Shown piece after piece: positions 22,271 through 35,082 of a stretch of DNA of 64,000 nt. The notes under the pieces were generated by a model that did not search any database, was not told the origin of the DNA, and worked only from the letters and a program-made list of their open reading frames with translations. Positions within the stretch are counted from its first letter, which is position 1, and each line of letters begins with the position of its first letter. This DNA comes from Parasponia andersonii (lineage: Eukaryota; Streptophyta; Magnoliopsida; Rosales; Cannabaceae): contig JXTB01000194.1 in assembly GCA_002914805.1 (NCBI GenBank), positions 25,512-89,511 on the forward strand. Reading direction: 5' to 3'. The translations under genes were made by a program, and so were the position numbers.

Positions 22271-25200
22271 TAGGAACGTCAAAAATCCCCGAGGGGGCGG
22301 GGCAACCCCGCCTTAACCGGGAAATGTTGCAGGGCACTGAGGGTAAGCGGGGCGGGGGAACTAAAACCCACCACCCCCTTTTTTTTTTCTTTTTTTTTTT
22401 TTAAAGGGATTTCATTCCCTATCCTCATTTTTAGTCCCCATACCCAACCGTCACAACAGCCTCTCGACCACCATTGGCAAGCTCTCTCCCATCTCTTTCG
22501 CTCAATAGCTTTTTGTCCCTCTCTCTCACCCATTTGCTCATTGGAGCTTCTCAACTGTTCTCTCTCTCTCTCTGTCTCTCTCGCTCTCACCAAGAAGTCC
22601 ATTCTTTTTTTTTTTTTATTTCCTTTTTTGAAAAAATATTTTTGAGATCCATTTGTCTGAATTTTTGAATTGTATAGTCTGATTATACTGATTATTCTGC
22701 TTCTGGAGGGTCAAAAGTGGTCATATTGATATATCCTTTTTATTGAGTACGCCATATGTTTGAGTATTTGCCTCTGTTTTTATCTTCAAGATTGGGTGAT
22801 ATTGATATATTCTTATTGATATCGGGATGGCTTTACTGCTACTACTTCAAATCCTTTTATTCTTTGGCAATTCATTTTTTTTTTTTTTTGGCTTTTCAAC
22901 GATGGGTTGAACTTGAATTGAGGGTCCTTTGTACCCTCAAGATGATGAGTATGTACCTTCTGTAGACACCCAAGAAGTACGATCTCAGAGTATTGAAAAA
23001 ATGATAGTGAGAAAAATAACGGTGAGAGTGGAACAAAAAACCGAAGGCTTTTACATCTATTTTACGGGAGCATTTCAAAAAGCAAAAAAATTAATAGAAC
23101 GATGAAAGCAGTTTGTGTGGCCATTGTGGGAGGCATTTAGGAAACAACAGTCGTAATGGATAAAAATATTTACATGACTATTTAGATAAATGTCTTGGAA
23201 AAGAAGCTCAAAATATCACGGATCCTAACAAAACAATTGACGGAAGCCCTGCACTTACTATCAGTACTTTTGACCCTGAAGTAGTAAGAAGAAAGTTAAC
23301 ACACATGATTATTCTACGCGAGTACCTTCTGTCCACAGAGCATGTTGGGTTTATTAAGTTTTTGAACTTTGATTGTCCTTCTTCCAAGTGGTCTCTAGAA
23401 ATACAATTAGATATGATATTTTAAAGAATTTTAGAGTTGAAAAGGACAAGACAATACAAATCTTGGAGCAAAATAAAAGTAGAATAAGTATTATTACTGA
23501 TTATTGCTGATAATTAGAAAAGATGATACGTGATCTTGACAGCTTATTTCATCAATGATTCTTGAAATTTACAAAATAGAATTATGATATTCAAGTATGT
23601 CCCATATCCACACGATGCTACAACACTCTCGGATGCAACTAGGTGAGTGTTTGATGAATTGGAATACTGATAATAAGATAAGTATAGTAATTGTGAATAA
23701 TTGTACCACTAATGATGCAATGATTCTACTTTTAAAGGACAAAGGACAAGTTATGTGCTAGTTGTTTTCTTTTAGATCGGAAGTTACTTTACATGCGTCG
23801 TTGTACTCATATTTTAAATTTGATAATGAAAGACAATTTATTTGTGATTGGTGATAGTGTGGATAGAATTCATGATAGTATTACTTATTGGACAATATTA
23901 GCTAAAAGATACGAAAAGTTTGAGGAAACTGCTTGAATGATTCATGCGCAATGTACAAAAAAATTAACCCTTGATTGTGTGACTTGGTGGAACTCTATCT
24001 ACTTGATGTTAAGTACAGCTTTATTGTACAAGAATGTCTTTACTCGTTGTAAGTTATGTGATTTAAGGTATAGAGGTGCACCTTGGAAAGATGATTGGGT
24101 CATGGCTTAAAACTTATGTGATAAGTTGGTTTTGTTTTATGAAGTAACTGAGTTATTTTCAGAAACAAAATACCCTACTGCCAATCTCTTTTTTCCAAAA
24201 ATTTGTGACATTAAGATGATTATTGAATCTTAGATGACATCCGAAGAACCATTTATAAGATATATGGCTACTAAGATGATGACCAAGTTTCAAAAGTATT
24301 GGGAAGAAATCCATGGTGTAATGATTATTGCGACAATTTTGGATCCTAGATATAAATTCAAACTAATTGAGTATTTTTTTTCCTCTCGTATATGACGAAC
24401 AATCTGAGAATGAAGTTGGAAAAATTTGTAAGCTATGTTATGATCTATTGAACGAGTATAAACTTCGTCATCCTATTGTGAATAAGAGAAGTTTACATTT
24501 GAGTCATTCATCGGTCTCTTCATCACAGGATCCTCAATTAGCAACTTATAAAGATACCATCTCTGGTTATGATAGATATATTAGTGTCATAACTTGTATT
24601 ATGAATGTCAAGTTAGAGCTAGATATTTATTTAGAGGAGTAAGTAATACTTAAGGTTGGTGACTACTTTGACATATGTTATTATTGGAAGGTAACAGGGC
24701 TTGAGTATCCTATAGTGAATAGGATTGCTAGAGACATTTTTGTCATTCCTGTTAGTACTATTGCTTCAGAATCTACATTTAGCACTAGAGGTAGACACGT
24801 GGGTCCTCACTAAGCAAGGTTTTATCCATCTACATTAGAGGCATTGATTTGTACTCAAAATTGGTTGTAGAATAACAAGCAAGGTAGACATAGTTTTCAA
24901 ATTTTTAAAAATGTTTCCTTAATCTTGTCATGATAGTTTACTAAAAATCTTGTATTGGTTTGCTGTATAATAATGGCTGAAATTCTCACACTGAATCATG
25001 AAGATTTCGATATAGATCCATCATTGGTAGGGTTTTTATTTTTTATTTTTTAACTATGTTGATTAATTGATTACTTTATTTATATTTACCTTAATGTTTG
25101 TTTTATTTTTTTTTGTCATAGGAGCTATATGCAGTTGAGCTGAGAAAATTTTAGTCGTGTTATGTTGGATTTCTATCAATGTTGCTTTATATAGGTTTAT

Positions 25201-25951
25201 GCCATTATTTTTTCAGTTAAAATTGTTTGCACATTTTTTATAGGCTTAGCCTTTTGACGTTGAAATCCTCACAAATATTATGAATTTTTTTTTTATTACA
25301 TCATCTAAAAACAAAAAGTGAGATATAATGATAATGAACCTAACACATAACATAAGTTGCGTTCTAATTTTTTTTACCTTCTACTTTGCGCAAGCATGAA
25401 TTAGTCATTTTTCTTTTTCTTTGCACACAATATATGACTTTAAACAAAGGGATTTTCATGAGAGACAAACACTTTCGACTATGCAACCTCTTTGTGATTA
25501 CATGCGATTAATCAAATATATTTTTACAGCTAAATTCTCCAAAATTTTAGATTAGTGTTTAAACGGTACACGAGTATAAAACCTAAAATGGTCTAAAAAG
25601 CATCAGGGTCTAATTTTCATTCTAACTTCCAAAATATACTTAAAAGCACCATTTAGTTAAAATTACTTTTTAGAAACTTGACATTTTGGAACGTTAAAAT
25701 TTTAAATTGAAGGAAAAACTCTTAATTAATGGATTAAAGAATGTTAATTTTCTTTAAGTTAGTTAAAAAAATTATTATTTTTCTTTTTTTAAAAAAAAAA
25801 GGGACAGCGAGACAGGATGACCTAATACCCCATGGGATAGGGAGGGTCGGGGCCCTGCCCCGCTCCACACAATTTGGGGCGGGACAAAACCAAAAGTGCG
25901 ACAGGGTGGGCCAAAACCATACCCATATTGCCCCGCCCCATTTATAATGCA
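22271..25951 (+). mobile_element. hAT-superfamily DNA transposon relic with intact 8-bp target duplication
   Basis: The element is bracketed by GTGCTCCT at 22263-22270 and GTGCTCCT at 25952-25959, the exact 8-bp duplication expected for hAT. Its ends carry GGGGCGGGGCAA-type sub-terminal GC-rich blocks in inverted orientation (near 22295-22310 and 25928-25945). The extreme terminal repeats are diverged (TAGGAACGTCAAAAAT against TGCATTATAAAT). Inside lie a CT-rich leader (22445-22600) and a decayed transposase. Length is 3681 bp, within the range of autonomous plant hAT elements. Confidence 0.9.
23112..24870 (+). pseudogene. hAT transposase remnant (BED zinc finger to C-terminal dimerisation domain)
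   Basis: In order: a BED-type zinc finger, C-G-H-C-G-R-H-L ... K-Y-L-H-D-Y-L-D-K-C, interrupted by a TAA (23112-23220); L-T-H-M-I-I-L-R-E-Y (23300); C-V-T-W-W-N-S (near 23975); K-Y-P-T-A-N-L-F-F-P-K-I (24170); M-M-T-K-F-Q-K-Y-W and I-L-D-P-R-Y-K-F-K-L-I-E-Y (24275-24375); and the hATC-type Y-P-I-V-N-R-I-A-R-D-I-F-V-I-P-V-S-T, A-S-E-S-T-F-S and L-E-A-L-I-C-T-Q-N-W-L (24710-24870). At least ten stops and some frameshifts interrupt it. The enzyme would have bound the element ends and cut them, but this copy cannot be active. Confidence 0.9.
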
Positions 25952-25959
25952 GTGCTCCT

Positions 25960-26782
25960 CCACCCCCTTTAGTAACTTTTTTTTTTAGCCATTAGGAAGG
26001 GTGTTGTTGCCTTTATCGTGTCTCTAGCTGGATGTGTCACTTATTTATACAAAAATGGGTATGTAATATGGCCTTATCCTAATTTTACGAGCTGCATTTG
26101 TCAACTAATACCAAAAATAAATTTCATATTCCCTCCGCTTTTGTCCTTTCATTTTGATTTCCCAAATATCATTTCTCGTAGCGAATATCAAATTTTGAAA
26201 TCCTTTGGACTTTTCAATTTTTATAAATAAAAAACATACTTGACAAACTTTATTTTACTATTTATTTCCAAAAATAATAAAGTGTAAATAATGATAAAGA
26301 AAGTTATATAGACTTATATTTGTATATGTATATATATATATATATTATATATATATATATATATATGCATTTGTACAAATATTTTTATGCCCTTTTGTTT
26401 TTGAAATTTGTTTAAAAAAATAAATGCATTAGAAATTTTTTGTTACCACTTTTTTTGACAATTTTGGTAACAATTTTTAAAAACATAAAACAAAAACAAA
26501 GTGGCCAAACAAAAAACGAAAGTAAATCCAAACAAACCCTTTGACGCTCTTTTAAGAGGTCAATCAATATATAGCTTTGATTCTATTTATTTGTAGTTTT
26601 TCAAAATTCTTTCCAAAGGTACTTCCTTCCTTGTTTCCTTTTCCACAAGCACCATTATGAGAATCTTGTTATTTTAATTTGAAGTAATCTTCAGAGCTTT
26701 TCTCAATTAGAACTCTTGTCAACCCTTCGTAACATACTGGTTCCACTCTATACTTATTATATCTACTCACGAGTCTCTAGCT
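25960..26782. other. No gene; AT-rich spacer with TA microsatellite
   Basis: A TA dinucleotide run lies at about 26329-26366. Short frames have no recognisable content. Confidence 0.5.
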
Positions 26783-26787
26783 TACTC

Positions 26788-28622
26788 TGTTAGATTTAAA
26801 ATGATTTTCGCAGCGGAAGATTGGCCTAGGAATATTCAAAAATTTTCTCAAAACAATTGACTATATGAGTACATAGTATTAATTCATAGCAAATAGGAAT
26901 ATATAAAGAGAATAAATCTAATACATCTTGTAGCCTATCAGTGGATCCTAGCTTTACTGTCTTCTCAACCACGATCTTACAATCCAAGCCTCAAGCACAA
27001 CTGGGTGAACGTGTGGGCGTTGCGTACTATTTCTTAAACTCACACTTTAAGCCCTTACAATTTTCTCAAAATATGATATTGCAAGGGTTTGTTCTATAGA
27101 GAATAGGAAGATACTCTTCTTTTTCTCTCTAGTTTATGAAGGTTCTGTAGAAAATAATACGTAGTCTCATCTGTATTTTCTGCTAGAGTTTCCTTTATAT
27201 ATATATATGTTTATTTATTAAACTATTTAATAAATTATATATATTAAGAAAATCATAATAACATATATATAACGTTTTCATTAAAACGTGAATAGTTTTA
27301 AAAAAAACGTAAACCATTATATATATATATTTAATCTAATTAATTTTTATATATATATATATATAAACTAGCAAATAATTCACTCCTTCAAAAAAGAGTG
27401 TTTCACTTTTAGTCAGTTTTCTAATTTCTATTTATCTAATTATCTGATAATTAGATATTTTTAAATTCAAAATTTAAACAAATTAGGAAACTTATCTCTC
27501 CATAAATTTAAATTAATTAATTCAAAATTAATTAATTATTTAATTAATTACAATTATTAATTACATATAGATAAACTATTTATCTAGACAAAGTGTGCAG
27601 TAATAGAAATAATGTAATATCCAGTACAGAATTTGTAAGAGGTGGAATTGGGGACCTATGGACCTGTAATTCAAGCTCCAATAAATTATGACAATTAATT
27701 AAACTCTTTAATTAATTTGTCTAATTTATTGATTCCAGTATTACTCCATTAAAAATATAGAATTGCACTCTTGAAGTTACAGAATTAATTTACTCAGAAA
27801 ACAACAAGTAGTCTATCGATTTAATCATTACATGTAGTTCAATCCTCTATAGACAATTCATAATTGGAGCTTGGTTATATTTCGTTTACTTCTCCAATTA
27901 CATCTTTATCCTTGTGTACCATTGATTCTCTAATGAACAATTAATTTATAAATCTATTATAAATTGAGTACTCAAAATGTTCAAGTCCTGAATCAATATA
28001 CAAGGGAATCATCTTTCTAGCTTCCTAATGGAAGGAATGGATTCCATATCTGTAAGCTACATTCCCAGCTACTCATTTCATCATGCTCCCAAGATACAAG
28101 TATTTTGATTTGTTTAAAAACAAAACTTTAATAAGTATGTCAAAGAATATAATATTATAAATAGGAGTCTATAACTACTCAGAATTAAGATTGATATACA
28201 TATGATTATCTAGTGACATTATTTGAACTCTCAATAGTTAACAGAATTTATATGAGATTCAAATCATGTCTGGTCCAGTTCTATATAATCAAATTATATA
28301 AAGTACCTCTATTGTGATGTCAACACATCAATAGTCTGGATAAGATTATTACATTCTCAATGTTAATAGACCGTACTAATAATATTTAATTAAAGCCCAA
28401 ACTTTAATTAATTATTACGGACTATATTTAGTTTATTATCGATAAATTTAATCCTCATGTATATAACACTTATATGCTAAATTTATGGTCACATAAATAA
28501 ATCAGGGATTTTCTGATATTTAATGACATACCAATTATGCACAAATTCAAATAAAAAAATGTCATTTTATTAATTCAACAAATATCCAAAATATACATGC
28601 TTTTAGGGCATAAACCCTAACA
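26788..28622 (-). repeat. Solo Ty1/copia LTR with exact 5-bp target duplication
   Basis: Plus strand begins TGTTAGATTTAAAATG and ends GGGCATAAACCCTAACA, so the LTR is TGTTAGGGTTTATGCCC...AAATCTAACA on the minus strand, typical of long copia LTRs in plants. Length is 1835 bp. TACTC flanks both sides (26783-26787 and 28623-28627). No internal domain adjoins it. A second, older copy of the same LTR is at 3840-6935. Several short AT-rich frames inside are not genes. Confidence 0.9.
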
Positions 28623-28775
28623 TACTCCACTGGTGTTATCTACGTAATAGTGACATTTAAAGGTGAGGTGTTTATCTCTATTTTGTTTTTGTTCTTTTGG
28701 GTTTTGAGTCTCTTTGAGTTTAACAAAGTCATTCATCAGTTTTGCTTACACGTTCTCTTGATTTCTATGATGACC

Positions 28776-28873
28776 TTATGATTCATTCTTTTGTGTTATT
28801 TGTATTTCCAGAGAGGCTAAACTCTTATGATTCATTCTTTTGTGTTATTTGTATTTCCAGAGAGACTAAACTC
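28776..28873. repeat. Tandem pair of 49-bp units
   Basis: 28776-28824 and 28825-28873 are identical except for one base (GAGAGG against GAGAGA). They occur in otherwise unassigned sequence between the copia solo LTR and element 2. Confidence 0.9.
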
Positions 28874-29324
28874 TTGTTGGAGTAGAGAAGTAGAAGAGAA
28901 AGGACTAGTATGAAGTCAAAAAATGAGGTTCCTTGTTGACTAGTGTGAAGTCGAAAAAGGAGGTTCCTTGTTAATCTTCCCTCTTTCGTGACAAACTTCT
29001 CATTTTGTTTTGTAGATATTCTATTTCATTTAGGAAGATCCCTTTTATTAAACCTATCTTATCACATGTGTCTACTAAACGTATTCAACTTATTTTGGTA
29101 CGATTATGTTTGAGTTGTGTGAATTGATTGAACACACTTACTCTTCCATACTTGCTTATGCAGAAGGCTCACAAGTTTTATTGGAATTTATCTGAACTGA
29201 TTTTTGGGGTGAGTTTTCAATTTCTGTTCTTCATTCTTTCTCGGATATCCTTTACAGTTTTCTTTAGCTCAATCCCTTGGTTTGGTATTTTATGGACTAT
29301 AAGAAAGAGAAAAATCATCTCATT

Positions 29325-29690
29325 GGGCTCGGGTGTGGTGCCACTCTTGAGCATGACAAACCTCTTACGTCTTTGGTGTGGCGTCACTTTTGAGCATGAA
29401 GAACCATTTATGGCTCGAGTGCGGCGTCATCCTTGAGCGTGAAGATGAGAAGAAAGAGAAAGTTATTCCTTTGTGGCTCGGGTACGGCATCACCCTTAGG
29501 CTCGAAGCACCTCTAACAGCTTTGGTGTGGCGTCATTTGGAAAATGATGAACCTTTAGCAGTTTGGGTGTAGCGTCACCCTTGAGCATGGCAAAACTTAC
29601 GCAGCCCAAATACGGTATCACCCTTGAGCATGATGAGTACAGCTCGGGTGTAACATCACTCTTGGGCCTGAAGCACCTCTAACAGCTTGG
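29325..29690. repeat. Degenerate minisatellite in the 3' part of element 2
   Basis: About eight units of 34-63 bases share a core close to GGTGTGGCGTCACCCTTGAG followed by CATGA and, in several units, CACCTCTAACAGCTT. Unit length varies and the divergence is high. It lies beyond the antisense gene of element 2, where the 3' untranslated region and 3' LTR would be. Confidence 0.8.
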
Positions 29691-30249
29691 TTAGGCTCAG
29701 CTGAGTGATGATTAATCTTGGAAAGCAACAAATTTAAAGGTCATCACTCATGTTTTGCCAAAAATTGATGCTTTATATATAAGCTTTGACTCTGGACTTT
29801 TGGGCAAGGTGGTTTTTTTTAGTGATCTTAGTTTCGATGTTGACTTAGTTACGTTAGATGGGGCTAGTTATTTTGAAATACAACTTGGATGCTCGCTCTT
29901 TCAGGCTTGGCCGAGATGATATATATATTTATTTTATGGAGCTCAGATGTCGGCTTAGTTAGGCTTGGCTGAGCTGATCTCTCAGCGACATAGCTTCGAA
30001 ACTTTGTCTTTCATTTTTGAATTTTATCTAAAGAAGCCCTAATTCTATGTATTGCTAAGTTTTTTCCACTTTCTTTCGATTGACTAGGGAGTTTCAACGG
30101 GCTTTAGAGTTTCTTCGCATTTCCTTAGTGTTATAATTTCTCATTGGTCAAGCCTATCCAGTGGCCCTATTTTTCAACGTCATTTTATGGTGAATTTCTT
30201 TGTCTTTAGTTTATGATCATACTTGTAAGTCAAGTTTTACTCGAACCTT

Positions 30250-32991
30250 GTTTCATTAGCGTTATGAGAGCTAGTCATCCAGTTGCTTGGGATGAATTGG
30301 GCACGATTGCTACATTATCATCAAATTCTAACGTGGAACATTTCAGATTAGGTGCAGCGTCATTTTTGAGTCAAAGCCTTGCTGAACTTTTACCTCCGAT
30401 CAATAGTCTTTCTAAGCACTTAAATTCTTTTAAGTTGGTGGAGCTTGAGACTTATCTTGAGGAGTCAATTCAGCTTACGAATTTAAACTGTCCTATCGGT
30501 AAGACTGCTCAATCATCTCGTGTTGTGAGTATGATTGAATCTTCTGATACTTCTGAATCATTATCTTTTTTTCCTTCATTGGGTTATGAGCTCTCAGGTC
30601 GAGGTAAAAAAATCAGGTACCGGACCAAGTCAAAAATTACCAAAAACGAGGCAAGCCCGAGCTCTTCCGAGTAGAAAGCATGGCCGTGGTCCCAGCCCTG
30701 GTCATGGCAGAGATGAAATTGAAGGTAAAGCTGGTCGAGCGATTGCTTCTCCTATTTAACCTTTTCAAATAGATAGAATAACTTTGAAAGTGACAGAGGT
30801 GTATATTCAGTCACTTAGGGATACTTATAATATACCGAACTCTATCCGTATGCATCCTCTCGCTAGGGGAGAATTACCGAGTAAACCTCTACTAAGGCAT
30901 GTCACATTATTTGTAGACTTCTTTCATAGTGGCTTGCATTTTCCACTCCATCCTTTTATCAAGGAGACTCTTTGACTTAGCACCGGGCTAATTGAACCCA
31001 AATTCCTACAAACATTTGATTGGGCAATGGGTATTGCATCGCACATAGTAATTTCTTGACATTTCATTGGAGGAATTTAAAGCTCGATACACTCTCAAGA
31101 GATCTCCAAAGATGCCTAGTTTTTCCTTTCTCCAATCTCTGAATGGAGCATCCATTATTAGCCAATTAGACTTGAGTAAAGGTTGGAAGAATGAATGGTT
31201 TTTCACCTCGGGAGAAATCGAGGGTTCAACTAGTCGTTCTTATTTTGATCCTCTTCAAATTCAAACTGATTTTAGACATCCCACCTATTGGATCTCATCT
31301 TTGGATACTTTGAGCAAAGTTGCTTACAAGCATGTCACTCGTAATAAAGATCTGAAGAATATTTCAAAAGGTGTAAAGTATCTTTTGTAGCCTAATGTTC
31401 TTGAATATGTAGGTTGGTTTCCATTAACCATTTAGAGTTTGAAGCACATGTTGCTATGAATCCTAACCCATATGAAATTATGGCACTTGAGATCGAGCAT
31501 GAGTCCAATGATAACATTGGGCAAACGAATGGAATTGAGGTCATTAATGATGTTGAGTTTGGGGATGAGTCTTCTGGGTTAAGCATTCCACACGTACTTT
31601 TACAAATTCTTTTCCTTTATCTATTAACATCTTGTTTCCAACCCTAACAGGTTTAAAGTGTTTCAGTGGAGTTCAAATTATAGAGAGTTCCTCATTAGGT
31701 GATACAAAGGGCTTGGATTTTGTTGCTATAATATCTTACATGTACACCCCTTACACACACACATATATATAAATATATATAGATATATATGTTTTCCTAG
31801 AGGAAATTCTTTTAACTACATCTACTTTATTGTGTAGATATGGCTCTAGATAGGTTGAGTAGGCTTCTTTTCGACCTCAGGAGGTTTAAGGTAAATCTTC
31901 CTCCAAGTAACAAAGAGGCTTTTCGCGAGATGATACGGGGGAGACATGGTTCCAACTCAAGAAGGAGAAATGATTACTCTCGAGAAGCAGGTGAGATAAA
32001 TCGCGAGCTGACAAACGTTGATTCAACCATGACTCCTCCCCCACCTATTTCTTCCCTACATGATTCCAAGAAACGTAGATAACTTGAGGATAAAGAAAAG
32101 AGAGCATCTAGCCATGATCGTGATGTTAGGCATGTTGATGAGACAACAAACCAAAAATATTATGCTCCAATAATTAATCATTTTTGTCATCGTGTGCCAG
32201 AAGAGTCTTATGTGAGATGATTTGGCTTGTCGGTTCTTGACTTAATAGTAAATGCTTACAACGAAATTTGTGAAGTAAGTTTTAGTAGAATATCGCCTTC
32301 CATACTCTTTTGTTTTTCCAATAAGTTTATTCTTACTTTTTGTATTTCAACTTTTCCCATTCTTCTTTTGATAGGCTTCTGCTGACCTAGATTGGGCCCT
32401 TCGCTACTCCTTAGAAATGAAAAAGGAGAACGAACACTTGCGTGATATTAAATGCTTTTTCAATGAAAAGTTGGGCACGACTAATGCTAAGCTTAATGAA
32501 GCTATTGGAAAGCTTAAGAAGAATGAAGCTCTCTTGTAAGAAAAAGAGAGAGAGAGAGTTATCTATCCTTAAGTGTCAATATGAGATATCAGCTCAAGAA
32601 GTGGAAGGGCATAAAACTTCTCATGCTAAAGAGATTGAAGATGCTTGTCAAATTGCTATCAACGAAGCCATAGAGGCTTGGTTTCAAGAGTTTAGTACCT
32701 CAGAGCTTTATAAGCAAGCAGTCATTCATGGTTCTTACAGCTTCAAAGATAAAGTAAAGTCGCGTTATCCAAAGATCAATCGAATTATCCATGTATGATC
32801 TTAAGGAAGACTCAGCATTTGCTATAGGGACACCAAAATCTCCTATTGAAGCTCTCCATGATGATGAGGTTCAGCTTTAACAAGATCAAGCAGTGATTGA
32901 TAGGGTGATTACCAAGTGGGGTTATACGAGAGTCGAGATCATTCTAGGCAGTCCAACTACAGAAGTGACAGGGACATTTCAAGAAGGATAG
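30250..32991 (+). pseudogene. Antisense extra gene of element 2
   Basis: Positioned like the antisense gene of element 1, between the pol stop (33796) and the 3' side. Pieces in order: M-R-A-S-H-P-V-A-W-D-E-L-G start region (30261-30674); a transposase_28-like block with M-H-P-L-A-R-G-E-L-P and F-F-H-S-G-L-H-F-P-L-H-P-F-I-K-E (30784-30975), clearly related in layout to the F-S-D-A...H-L-P-L-H-P-Y-I-K of element 1; a K-G-W-K-N-E-W-F-F and H-P-T-Y-W-I-S region (31067-31390); an acidic segment (31414-31647); a basic/proline linker (31840-32082); and a coiled-coil part (32370-32798) that continues after a frameshift to a stop at 32989-32991. Possible introns separate several pieces (for example a pyrimidine tract and AG before 31840). 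Stops and shifts show it is not functional. Confidence 0.65.
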
Positions 32992-33795
32992 GATGATGGT
33001 GATTGTCTCAGATGAAAGAGATGATTTTATGTGTCCTTTATTTCTTAGTATTCTATTATTCTTCCTTACTATCACTTTCTATTAGATGATTAATTTACCC
33101 CTGCGTGGACTTCATACTTTTATTCTATTTCCAGCTAGATTGAACTCATTTTGTTGCTTTCCTTTTAATGACTTTATACTTATACTTGAAGTGGATGACC
33201 AAAATTTATCTCAAAATGAGCGTATGAATTTCCATAGTTATGTTGATTAATTTTCATACTCATATTTCTACTTTATGAGAGTGACTTTCTTTTTTAGCAT
33301 AATAGTTTAGGTTGTGAAATTAGATTCGAGGATCCATCAAATGTTGTCTTCCTTAGGATAGAATTTTAATTTTTCAAATAATTCTTTAGTCTGGAGATTG
33401 AATCCAAATGGATTATTGTTTATGGGTGATTGTCCAATAATCAACCACTAAGACCTATTCGAAAACGATGGTCTTGTGTTCGCATTAGTGAGATGCATGT
33501 CTTGAAATTGGAATCTATTATTTACTACTTTACATACTCGAAGATCGCTAGAGTTTACTTTTGACAGTTAAGCTTAGTGATAGGAAAAATGGCAAAAGTG
33601 AACAAAAGATATACAAGTAAGATATATGAGGCTTCAGGTATCTTATTATTTTCTTATCCCCTTATTTCCTTTTAAATACTTAAAAAGTTTTTGGAAGAAA
33701 ATAGATAATTGCATAACTACATAAATTGCTTTCATTAATGTAGTTCCCGAAGAGGAATACAACTTCTATTAGAAATGTAAAAAAAACTAAGTTCT
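32992..33795. other. Non-coding spacer between antisense gene and pol of element 2
   Basis: No frame with recognisable content. It corresponds to 14537-15236 of element 1. Confidence 0.4.
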
Positions 33796-34960
33796 TCACT
33801 GATAGTATTTCTTCAGATGTTCAATATTCTGAGCATGCAACAGGGTCTAAAGCCCATATCTTTGAGCTTGTAGACACCTGGTTGAACAATTTTCATCACC
33901 TTATATAAGCCTTCCTAGTTTGGACCGAATACGCCAAATCCTAGTCCTTGGGTGTTAGGAAAAACTTTTCTCAATACTAAGTCACCTAGAACAAATTTTA
34001 TTTTCTTTGCACGTGAGTTTTAGTACCTAGCTACCGCTTCTTTTTGGGCAGTCAATTATATCAGTGCATCATCTCTCTTTTTCTCTAGAAGGTCGAGGTT
34101 GACCAAAAGCTCTTCTCCATTTTTTTCTTCTTTGTATGCCTCTACTCGATAACTAGAGAGACCGACCTCGGCTAGGATCACAACCTCATTACTGAATGTT
34201 AAAGAGTAAGGAGTTTCACTTGTCGTAGTTCGGCTTGTTATTCTGTATGCTCAAAGCACTTTGGGGAGCTTGTCTACCCAGACACTTTTAAGTCTCTCTA
34301 ACTTCTTTTTGATATTTTCCTTGATGGTTTTGTTCGTGGCTTCAACCTGGCCATTGGCTTGGGGATGGCCTGGTCTGCAAAATTGTTTATGGATCCCCAT
34401 TTTTTCACACATATCTTTTAGTTTTGGGTTGTCAAACTACTTGGCATTATCAGTAACTATGGAATGAGGGATGCCAAAATGACAAATGATGTTTTTATAT
34501 ATGAAGTTGGTGCATTTTGCCTCAGTTATTTTTTCCATGGGCTCAGCCTTGACCCATTTGGTAAAATAATCTATTACTACAATGGCAAATTTTGCCTGAG
34601 CTTAGATAAGAGGGAGAGGCCCAATGATGTCAATTCCCCATTTAGCGAATGTCCATAAACTAATTATACTAGTTAAGGCTTTGCTGGTTATTTCGAAACT
34701 TTGGCAAAGCTTTGACATTTATCGCAATATTAGACAAAGTTATTATAGTTCTTTTTTATAGTGGGCCAGTAATATCCTTGGTATAGCGCTTTTAGATTGA
34801 GTGTTCGACTGCCAGAGTGTTCGACTGCCAGAATGATTGCCACACACCCTCTTGTGGTTCTTCTTCATTCCATAATCAGCTCCGTCTAGGTGTAAGCATC
34901 TTAAATAGGGAAGTGGATATCATTTTTTTATACAACCTACCATTTATGATCAAATATCGA
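33796..34960 (-). pseudogene. Element 2 integrase and pol C-terminus
   Basis: The minus strand shows C-D-K-C-Q-S-F-A-K (zinc motif, about 34710-34735), G-I-P-H-S-I-V-T-D-N-A-K near 34430-34470 (second acidic residue of the D-D-E core), and G-H-P-Q-A-N-G-Q-V-E-A-T near 34350. The tail Q-P-G-V-Y-K-L and N-I-E-H-L-K-K-Y-Y-Q ends at TGA 33796-33798. Several in-frame stops occur. A 16-base direct duplication (GTGTTCGACTGCCAGA, about 34801-34832) disrupts the zinc region. Confidence 0.85.
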
Positions 34961-35082
34961 TTTGCTTGGTACCTTATTCTTCTTGCCTCATTCTTATCTT
35001 TAGGAAGTTCTCCGGTTGCCAAGAAATATTAGACAACTTTAGGGGTTGTAATACTTGGCATAGCCAAATATTCTATTGGTAC

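Noticed and set aside
22279-22602. 107-codon minus-strand frame
   Set aside because: Antisense to the CT-rich leader of the hAT element; low-complexity R/E/K residues with no domain.
26788-28622. Considered as a full copia element
   Set aside because: No gag, protease, integrase or reverse transcriptase motifs lie inside, and the exact TACTC repeats touch the LTR ends, so it is a solo LTR.
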